From positions 1 to 21,751 of the forward strand of contig DBHI01000101.1 in NCBI GenBank assembly GCA_002296125.1: a stretch of DNA of 21,751 nucleotides, read 5' to 3'. Position 1 is the first letter of the stretch, and every line of letters begins with the position of its first letter. The DNA is from Anaerolineales bacterium UBA832. Lineage in GTDB: Bacteria; Chloroflexota; Anaerolineae; Anaerolineales; UBA11657. Under the pieces are notes generated by a model, which made no database searches, was not told the DNA's origin, and saw only the letters and a program-made list of their open reading frames with translations. The position numbers and the translations under genes are program-made. Shown here one piece after another: positions 16,142 to 21,751 of this stretch.

Positions 16142-17383
16142 TTAACTCTTTCTCAACACGCGAACCCATCGAATCTGACGATCCACAACTTTGTGAACTT
16201 CTAATACAAACCCATCAATTTCTATAATTTCCTCTAACACAGGTACTCTACCAAGCCTTTCAAATATCAATCCAGCCAAAGTGTCGGAATCACCACCATC
16301 CAAGTTTGCCTGCAATTTTCTATTAAAATCATCAATATCGATACGACCCTGAACCAAAAATTCATCATCTCCTATCTGTCTCAAAGGCACATCCTCAACT
16401 AAATCATATTCATCTTGCACTTCTCCAATGAGCTCCTCCACAAGATCTTCTAGAGTAACTACTCCTGCCATACCTCCATACTCATCTACCACAATAGCCA
16501 TATGCATTCGTTGACCTTGTAACTCAGGCAGAAGAGCATCTATTTTCTTTGTTTCCGGAACAAAAAATGGTTTACGTAATACATCTCTTAAAACAGGAAC
16601 TTCATTATTACTGTTGTGGGATTCCAAAAGATCCTTAGCGTAAAGCAAGCCTATTATATTATCAACTGTGTCGTCATAAACAGGAATCCTACTATAACCG
16701 CTGTGGACAACTGCAGTATACACATCAGACAATGAAGTTTTCACATCTAAAGAAAGTACATCTATACGAGGTATCATCACCTCCCTTACAAGGGTATCAC
16801 TAAACTGAAACACAGAATGAATCATCTGACGCTCATCTTGTTCTATAGAACCACCTTCTTCACCAACATCAACTAGATCTTTAATCTGATCAGGCGTCAC
16901 TAACATTCGTTCCCTTGCACTTATAGATACCCCTAAAGCACGAGCAACAAATTGCATAAAAGAAGTAATTGGACTAGAAACCCAAGTCAAACCTAGCATA
17001 GCTGCTGATAAACGTACAGACCATAAAGCAGGCCGATGCATCACCAAAGACCGTGCACAAAAGTCTGTAATAATCAACAATACAATTGAATAAAACAATG
17101 AAAATAGAAAAATTTCAATATAACTCATTGTCTGATTAACAGAAAACAATAACTCAAAACTATAGGCAACTAATAATATTTTTACAAAACTTTGTATAAA
17201 CTGCAAAGTCACATATAAACGTTTTGAATCATCTATAACCATCCGTGCAATCTTTACTCCTGTATCAAATTTATTGTTATATTCATCTAAATCACTAGAC
17301 GAAACATTGAGAAATACTGCCCTAAATACTGCTAACACAAAGTTTATCAACAATAGCAAAAATACAATGATCCAATTACTCAT
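16142..17383 (-). CDS. CorC/HlyC-type membrane protein with CBS domain pair, divergent DUF21
   Basis: This is a CNNM/CorC-family membrane protein. Relatives are linked to Mg2+/Co2+ transport, mostly efflux. The 413-residue chain has hydrophobic segments at about 4-26, 60-82, 88-108 and 122-150 (DUF21 region). A CBS pair follows: VREVMIPRIDVLSL...GYSRIPVYDDTVDNIIGLLYAKDLL at about 199-253, and 266-323 with MAIVVDEYGGMAGVVTLEDLVEELIGEV. The CorC_HlyC C-terminal domain is at about 335-410 (LVQGRIDIDDFN..., DTLAGLIFERLG). The DUF21 part lacks the usual acidic 'AAEtAl' helix (here AVFRAVFLNVS) and the 'GE-x2-PK' motif (here TDFCARS). Ion transport is therefore uncertain. It overlaps glmU by ATGA and precedes recO, as corC homologues often do. 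Confidence 0.88.
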   Translation of the reverse strand: MSNWIIVFLLLLINFVLAVFRAVFLNVSSSDLDEYNNKFDTGVKIARMVIDDSKRLYVTLQFIQSFVKILLVAYSFELLFSVNQTMSYIEIFLFSLFYSIVLLIITDFCARSLVMHRPALWSVRLSAAMLGLTWVSSPITSFMQFVARALGVSISARERMLVTPDQIKDLVDVGEEGGSIEQDERQMIHSVFQFSDTLVREVMIPRIDVLSLDVKTSLSDVYTAVVHSGYSRIPVYDDTVDNIIGLLYAKDLLESHNSNNEVPVLRDVLRKPFFVPETKKIDALLPELQGQRMHMAIVVDEYGGMAGVVTLEDLVEELIGEVQDEYDLVEDVPLRQIGDDEFLVQGRIDIDDFNRKLQANLDGGDSDTLAGLIFERLGRVPVLEEIIEIDGFVLEVHKVVDRQIRWVRVLRKS

Positions 17384-18759
17384 TGTTCACCGTCTTTGCC
17401 TTTCTTAATCGAATTAACAATTACACGTGCAGGCACACCAACTGCTAAACTATCTTTTGGTACATCCTTGGTCACTACAGAACCAGCTCCAGTTTTTGCT
17501 CTCGAACCTATTTTCAAAGGCGCAACCAGCATAGTATCACTACCAATGAAAACATCATCACCAATAACAGTACGGTGTTTCTGTTTATCCATACCAAAAT
17601 TACAAGTAATACTACCAGCACCTATGTTAGTTCTTTCTCCTACTGTTGCGTCACCAATGTAAGAAAAATGACCCATTTTCACATCACGACCCAAATGAGA
17701 ATTCTTGACCTCTCCAAAGTTGCCAATATGAACACCTCTGGACAAATGAGATCCAGCACGTAGATGCCCAAATGGTCCTACATCAACTTCATTTTCAAGA
17801 ACCGACATCTCTATTACCGAATATTTAACCTTACAATCATCACCTATAATAGTGTCACTAATAGTTGTGTTAGGCCCTATTACACATCTGTCACCTACTT
17901 TAGTATTTCCTGTCAAATGAGTATTGGGTAAAACAATAGTATCTTTACCCAACTTAACATCAGGACTAATATAGGTGTTTTCAGGGTCTTGTAAAGTTAC
18001 ACCTTTTTCCATCCAATAATTATTAGTCTGTCTTCTGATAGAATTTTCTGCTTCCGCCAAATGTACTCTATTATTTATACCTATAATTTCATTGTTATCA
18101 GTCACAGTTATTACTCCTATAGTCTTACTTTGGTTATATGAACATTCAACCAAATCAGTCAAATAGTATTCTCCACTCGCAGAAGGTTTTAAAACATTAA
18201 GTTGTTTCCATAACCAATCTGATGCAAAACAATACACACCTACGTTAATTTCTGTGATACTAAGTTGATCTTCAGTCGCATCAACTTGTTCTACTATCGC
18301 CTGAACCTTTTGTTCATCTGATCTAACTATTTTCCCAAACCCACGATGGTTATCTGATTGAGCTGTAACTATTGACATAGGACCATTATTATTACGCTGA
18401 CAATCAACTATCTTTTCAAGTAGTTCAACACTCAACAATGGCATATCTGCTGCCCAAACTAATATCAATTCTGATTGGCCCATTAAGATTTCAGAAGCTT
18501 GATTTAAAGCATGTCCTGTACCTAACTGTTGACTCTGAATAACCACTCTAACCCGATCATCTAACACTTTTTGAACTTTTTCTGCCTCAAAACCTAATAC
18601 CACAACGGGTGGTTCATCAGTAATTTGTTCAGCTAAATCTAATGCATAAGTCAACATAGGTTTGTCAGCCAAAGGATGCAACACTTTCGGCATTTCAGAA
18701 ACCATGCGTGTACCTTTGCCGGCAGCTAATATTACAGGCGCTAATTTTTTTGTAGACAT
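17380..18759 (-). CDS. glmU: Bifunctional GlcNAc-1-P acetyltransferase / uridylyltransferase GlmU
   Basis: This enzyme makes UDP-GlcNAc from glucosamine-1-phosphate in two steps, for peptidoglycan and other glycans. The 459-residue protein has the standard length. The pyrophosphorylase half (1-230) has LAAGKGTRM at 11-19 with K25, the QQLGTGHA loop at 77-84, AADMPLL with the metal ligand D105, and GINNR at 227-231. The second half (about 255-450) is a left-handed beta helix of hexapeptide repeats with the acetyltransferase residues RAGSHL (334-339), H364 (MGHFSYIGDA) and GAGSITCNFGMDKQKHRT (380-397). It heads the corC-recO-glyQS-dnaG run. Upstream, a TATATT at about 18773-18778 is a weak promoter candidate. 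Confidence 0.98.
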   Translation of the reverse strand: MSTKKLAPVILAAGKGTRMVSEMPKVLHPLADKPMLTYALDLAEQITDEPPVVVLGFEAEKVQKVLDDRVRVVIQSQQLGTGHALNQASEILMGQSELILVWAADMPLLSVELLEKIVDCQRNNNGPMSIVTAQSDNHRGFGKIVRSDEQKVQAIVEQVDATEDQLSITEINVGVYCFASDWLWKQLNVLKPSASGEYYLTDLVECSYNQSKTIGVITVTDNNEIIGINNRVHLAEAENSIRRQTNNYWMEKGVTLQDPENTYISPDVKLGKDTIVLPNTHLTGNTKVGDRCVIGPNTTISDTIIGDDCKVKYSVIEMSVLENEVDVGPFGHLRAGSHLSRGVHIGNFGEVKNSHLGRDVKMGHFSYIGDATVGERTNIGAGSITCNFGMDKQKHRTVIGDDVFIGSDTMLVAPLKIGSRAKTGAGSVVTKDVPKDSLAVGVPARVIVNSIKKGKDGEQ

Positions 18760-18895
18760 AATCTCATTAAGTCAATATATACGGTGCTACATATTATTAA
18801 TAATAGAATTATCAACATATGTCTCTTATAAGTTCACAATCGCTTGGAGGTTTTTCTTTCACAATAAACTGTAGGAGTATAAAATCAAATTTAGG

Positions 18896-18966
18896 CTGGG
18901 CCGCCTGGACTCGAACCAGGATCTACGGATCCAAAGTCCGCTGTGCTACCATTGCACCACGGCCCA
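18896..18966 (-). tRNA. tRNA-Gln (anticodon UUG)
   Basis: The minus strand folds into a full cloverleaf of 71 bases. The 7-bp acceptor stem is TGGGCCG/CGGCCCA, the D stem is GTGC/GCAC, and the anticodon stem is GCGGA/TCCGT with loop CTTTGGA (anticodon TTG). The 4-base variable loop leads to the T arm CCTGG-TTCGAGT-CCAGG. The discriminator base is G, as in many tRNA-Gln. The three bases after it are CCT, so the 3' CCA is not encoded and must be added by the CCA-adding enzyme. Confidence 0.96.
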
Positions 18967-18983
18967 ATCGCTGACATGATATT

Positions 18984-19013
18984 ATTGTATCACAGCATTA
19001 TCCAGATAGTCCA
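18984..19013 (-). promoter_or_regulatory. Promoter of the tRNA-Gln gene
   Basis: TACAAT (18984-18989, five of six to the -10) is preceded by TGA, which makes an extended -10. TGGACT (19008-19013, four of six to the -35) lies 18 bases further upstream. The predicted start is about 10 bases upstream of the mature tRNA 5' end, which suits RNase P processing. It lies in the 84-base gap after cbpA. Confidence 0.5.
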
Positions 19014-19050
19014 TAATATAAAATACCAAATAAATATAATAAAGCTATAT

Positions 19051-19983
19051 CTATGACCTCTTACTAAGTCTTAATAATTCTGCCCACATATCCTTTTCTT
19101 CATCAGACAACGTTTTTGGTACTTGTAACTGTAACCGTACATATAAATCACCAAACTGCTTGGGGTTTTTTAATTTTGGTAAACCTTTTCCTTTAAGTCT
19201 AAAGGTCTGTCCACCTTGACTGCCAGACGGAACAGATAAAGACAAGTTACCAACCAATGTCGGCACTAACACTTCTCCACCCATAACAGCTACAAACACA
19301 TCTACAGGCAAATTAAAATATAAATCATCATTTTTTCGCTCAAATCGTTTGTCTGGTTTCACACGCACCCTCAAATACAAATCGCCTTTACGTCCATTTT
19401 CTCTACGAGCACCTTGTCCAGCAATCCGCACACGTGTACCTGTTTTAGCACCTGGAGGTATCTGCACATTCAAAGAACGATTTCCTTTTGATAATTTGCG
19501 AGTAGTACCAGTCAATACTTCATCCAAAGAAATAGTGATTTCACGCACAATATCTTTTGTATCATTAGAATTTACACCTGATCCACGAACTTGAGCTCCA
19601 GACATACCAAATATTGTGTTAAAAAAATCAGAAAAACCGCCTTGAGACATACCCTGTCCAAACATATCTCCGTAATTAAAAGATCCATAACCAGGTTGTC
19701 CCTGAGAAGACCAATTAGACCAATCAAATCCTCCTGGTCGTCCACCTCTAGATTGATGATGATACCAACTGTCACCAAGTCGATCATACTTAGCTCTTTT
19801 GTCAGCATTACCTAAAACTTCATAGGCCTCGTTAATGGCTTTAAGTTTTTGTTCAGCTGATTTATCGTCTGGTCTTAAATCAGGATGATATTTACGAGCT
19901 AATCTACGATATGCTTTCTTGATATCCTGGCTGCTAGCAGATTTAGAAACACCTAATGTTTTGTAGTAATCTTGATATTCCAC
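19051..19983 (-). CDS. cbpA: J-domain co-chaperone, CbpA/class B DnaJ type
   Basis: This co-chaperone stimulates the ATPase of DnaK and delivers unfolded substrates. The J domain (1-70) starts YQDYYKTLGVSKSASSQDIKKAYRRLA and has the essential HPD at 33-35. A Gly/Phe/Ser-rich linker (about 75-130, RGGRPGGFDW...GYGSFNYGDMFG...GGFSDFFNTIFG) follows. The C-terminal substrate-binding domains contain REITISLDEVLTGTTRKL, VQIPPGAKTGTRVRIAGQG, GDLYLRVRVKPDKRFERKNDDLYF and GDLYVRLQLQVP. The cysteine zinc-finger repeats of class A DnaJ are absent, so it is a CbpA/DnaJ2-type protein of 310 residues. The start is a GTG at 19983, about 5 bases after AGAGAA. It looks monocistronic, with the tRNA following. 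Confidence 0.94.
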   Translation of the reverse strand: MEYQDYYKTLGVSKSASSQDIKKAYRRLARKYHPDLRPDDKSAEQKLKAINEAYEVLGNADKRAKYDRLGDSWYHHQSRGGRPGGFDWSNWSSQGQPGYGSFNYGDMFGQGMSQGGFSDFFNTIFGMSGAQVRGSGVNSNDTKDIVREITISLDEVLTGTTRKLSKGNRSLNVQIPPGAKTGTRVRIAGQGARRENGRKGDLYLRVRVKPDKRFERKNDDLYFNLPVDVFVAVMGGEVLVPTLVGNLSLSVPSGSQGGQTFRLKGKGLPKLKNPKQFGDLYVRLQLQVPKTLSDEEKDMWAELLRLSKRS

Positions 19984-20034
19984 ATCAATTCTCTTTTGAT
20001 ACGTTCAACAATAATATATTCGTGTAAACCAAAT

Positions 20035-20058
20035 TGCAATTATATAACTTTAATTGCA
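20035..20058. promoter_or_regulatory. Inverted repeat overlapping a putative -10 upstream of cbpA
   Basis: Arms TGCAATTA (20035-20042) and TAATTGCA (20051-20058) form a perfect 8-bp inverted repeat with an 8-base spacer. On the minus strand it contains TATAAT (20039-20044), about 55 bases upstream of the cbpA start. No good -35 is visible. It does not match CIRCE (the HrcA operator, 9-bp arms and 9-base spacer). It could be an operator. It also lies 28 bases after the acetyltransferase stop, but it has no following T-run and its stem is too AT-rich to be a convincing terminator. Confidence 0.35.
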
Positions 20059-20085
20059 TTAAAAATACCAACTTCACAAATATTC

Positions 20086-21039
20086 CTATTCAGAAAATAT
20101 TAATTCCATCCATTGTAATGTGCGAGTTTGCTTAAAACCTTTACCTCTCATTAATTGATTTATTTCACCATCAGGATGCTCTATGAACACATCCCATTTG
20201 TTAGTTGATAGCTCATTTAGTGCATAGCAAAACAATTTGTGATCTACATCAATGCCATAGTCTGAAGAAACTATCCATCTAACTTGCACAGTATTACTAG
20301 TACCTGTTAAAATATACAACCAACCTATTTTAGTATCATCATCAAATAAAATCCAACGCTTCTCTTTGTTACCTGACATTACAACACTAATGTTTCTCCA
20401 CAATGATGGGCGTAATTGCTCGATTTGCAATGGTGCAGTCCATGTAATGCCTTCAGGACTATTTTGCTGTAAAAAATCATATTCAAACGCCCAATCTGAA
20501 TACAAAGCTGGACGAAGTGTCATATGTGAAGCAAGAGAAGAATCCGCAAAATCAACTTTATTGCTACCTTTCCATAAATTACGAATTACAAAAGTATTAA
20601 AGCCTAGTTGTTGATATAAATTAATAGCATCTACATTCCCATCATCAACTTGCAAAATCACACGTCTAGCACCTTGATTTTTGATTCTATTCAAAGTCAT
20701 ATTTACAAGTTTTCGCGCTATACCTCGTCGACGATAATCTGGATGAACAGCAACATTAGCAATCAACCAATTATGCATTTGACTATCAAGAGGTTGTGCG
20801 CCTATATTACCAACAATTGTCCCAGAATCCACATAGACAGAACCATAAGCCCAAGACATACTATTCATAGAAAACCATGATATTAACCACAACAATGGTC
20901 CCGATCGACTCAAAGATCTCATTTCTCTAATAGCAGCTCTACCACTTGCATCTAATACACTTCCAAAACAAAGCTCAATTAAATTGGCAATTTCATTAAG
21001 ATCATAACGTATATTTATATTTCGAACACCGTCAGGCAT
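20086..21039 (-). CDS. Tandem GNAT-family N-acetyltransferase
   Basis: This is a GNAT-fold acyltransferase that moves an acetyl group from acetyl-CoA to an unknown amine. Residues 1-160 form a complete GNAT domain. The acetyl-CoA motif A is NVAVHPDYRRRGIARKLVNMTL at about 95-116, with the R/Q-x-x-G-x-G/A loop RRRGIA. Motif B is VDDGNVDAINLYQQLGF at 131-147. Residues 170-317 look like a second GNAT-like fold (LRPALYSDWAFEYDFL, IGWLYILTG, NQLMRGKGFKQTRTLQWMEL), but it lacks a recognisable CoA-binding loop, so it may be structural or substrate-binding. Two-domain GNATs include mycothiol synthase, but nothing here supports that function. It starts 35 bases after the glycosyltransferase stop. The nearest GAGG is 13-15 bases from the ATG, farther than usual. 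Confidence 0.85.
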   Translation of the reverse strand: MPDGVRNINIRYDLNEIANLIELCFGSVLDASGRAAIREMRSLSRSGPLLWLISWFSMNSMSWAYGSVYVDSGTIVGNIGAQPLDSQMHNWLIANVAVHPDYRRRGIARKLVNMTLNRIKNQGARRVILQVDDGNVDAINLYQQLGFNTFVIRNLWKGSNKVDFADSSLASHMTLRPALYSDWAFEYDFLQQNSPEGITWTAPLQIEQLRPSLWRNISVVMSGNKEKRWILFDDDTKIGWLYILTGTSNTVQVRWIVSSDYGIDVDHKLFCYALNELSTNKWDVFIEHPDGEINQLMRGKGFKQTRTLQWMELIFSE

Positions 21040-21074
21040 AATTGCAATGCAACCTCATAATTTTATTCTCAATT

Positions 21075-21751
21075 TTATAGAAAATTCATTACTTTTGTAG
21101 CAATAGTATCAGCAGAATGTTTTGTCAACAATTCACCTAAAAAAACATCTTTTCTGCCTGTAATGACATCCTTGTTGCTTTGTAATTCATTTAATTTATT
21201 TAAAATTTCTTCATGATTCGTAGCATAATAACCTAGTTCATTTTGCAAGACAAATTTCACATTGCCTTCTTCCTGACCAGGTACATATCCAAACAATATA
21301 AGTTCCCTGCCACAATGCAACACTTCCATAATCGTAGATGGTCCAGCTTTAGTTACTATCACATCCGCAGCTTGCATCAATTTAGATATATTATCTACAA
21401 ATCCGTACAAATGGATATCAGATACAGAACCTAATTCCGACATTAATTGTTTATTTCTCCCACATACTACTGCAAACTGCATATTGTTCGTATTACTCTT
21501 TAAGATCTTTGTTAGATATCCTAATAATCCCACACCATCTGCCCCACCCATTAACAATACAGTAAATTTATTTGGATTCCATCCTAATTCTATTTGTACA
21601 GATCGTTGATCTGTAGGATTACAGAACTCATCAGATACAGGCAAACCATCTACATGAACCATCTCACTAGCTAGACCACAATCTAATGCTTTAATTTTGG
21701 CTTCTCTAGTCGGCACTATTGTCAAACTTGCTCTTCTATCAAACCACCAAG
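21075..21751 (-). CDS. MGDG-synthase-like glycosyltransferase, C-terminal part (runs off window)
   Basis: This is a GT28-family (MurG-like fold) glycosyltransferase that probably adds a hexose or HexNAc from a UDP-sugar to diacylglycerol at the membrane. The frame is open to base 21751, so the N-terminal domain is missing and 224 codons are seen. It begins WWFDRRASLTIVPTREAKIKALDCGL, like the end of the acceptor-binding domain in monogalactosyldiacylglycerol synthases. Then come LLMGGADGVGLLGYLTKIL (donor-domain glycine-rich loop), LYGFVDNISKLMQAADVIVTKAGPSTIMEVLHCG, and the very characteristic GYVPGQEEGNVKFVLQNELGYY. The last motif (G-Y-x-P-G-Q-E-x-G-N-V) is a strong marker of the MGDG synthase/processive diacylglycerol glycosyltransferase group. 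The sugar and product cannot be told from the sequence. Confidence 0.88.
   Translation of the reverse strand, partial: WWFDRRASLTIVPTREAKIKALDCGLASEMVHVDGLPVSDEFCNPTDQRSVQIELGWNPNKFTVLLMGGADGVGLLGYLTKILKSNTNNMQFAVVCGRNKQLMSELGSVSDIHLYGFVDNISKLMQAADVIVTKAGPSTIMEVLHCGRELILFGYVPGQEEGNVKFVLQNELGYYATNHEEILNKLNELQSNKDVITGRKDVFLGELLTKHSADTIATKVMNFL

Noticed and set aside
19572..19808. A 78-codon minus-strand frame inside the cbpA gene
   Set aside because: It is an alternative frame of the Gly/Phe-rich linker of the J-domain protein, and the correct frame shows unmistakable family motifs on both sides.
1..21751. Mobile elements, CRISPR arrays, defence systems or biosynthetic clusters
   Set aside because: No transposase, integrase, direct-repeat array or accessory gene is seen, and almost all the DNA is accounted for by housekeeping genes with gaps no longer than about 140 bases.

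Overview
This 21.75 kb window is an AT-rich (about one third GC by eye) bacterial chromosome segment. All 20 supported protein genes and the single tRNA lie on the minus strand, so transcription runs from high to low coordinates. The genes are housekeeping genes, and I see no mobile element, phage gene, CRISPR array or toxin/defence locus. The lineage is an inference. A fused GlyQ-GlyS, a primase zinc site with a CFGAC element, the style of the NuoA/NuoB sequences and an MGDG-synthase-like glycosyltransferase together suggest a free-living, low-GC member of the Chloroflexota (a SAR202/Dehalococcoidia-like bacterium is my best guess), at modest confidence.

Layout in transcription order. (1) 21751-20086: the 3' part of an MGDG-synthase-like glycosyltransferase, then a tandem-GNAT acetyltransferase. 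(2) 19983-19051: a CbpA-type J-domain chaperone with a palindrome over its putative -10. (3) 18966-18896: tRNA-Gln(UUG) with its own promoter. (4) 18759-10283: glmU, corC-like, recO, glyQS (one 997-aa fused polypeptide) and dnaG, packed closely. recO-glyQS-dnaG keeps a widespread bacterial gene order, but rpoD, the usual gene after dnaG, is not there. (5) 10272-1: a promoter and operator, then nuoABCDEFGHIJKL in canonical order, with nuoL cut by the window edge. The genes are tightly spaced and several overlap (ATGA or GTGA junctions).

The nuo genes encode a complete NADH-oxidising complex I. The N module (NuoE/F/G) and the Q module (NuoB/C/D/I) keep their iron-sulfur ligands, and the membrane arm runs NuoA/H/J/K/L up to the edge. 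Directly after dnaG there is a sigma-70-type promoter (TTGACT, 17 bp, TAAACT) whose predicted start site lies inside a perfect palindrome, TTTGTGA-N6-TCACAAA. That matches the operator of the NADH/NAD+-sensing repressor Rex (TTGTGA-N6-TCACAA). Control of the main NADH-oxidising complex by an NADH sensor would close a feedback loop, and this is the most informative regulatory signal in the window.

Secondary points of interest are a probable leaderless promoter at recO, a CorC-like protein that has lost the DUF21 signature residues, an AT-rich palindrome at the cbpA promoter, and a mini-ORF overlapping the acetyltransferase start. I did not find an evident undescribed multi-gene system here.
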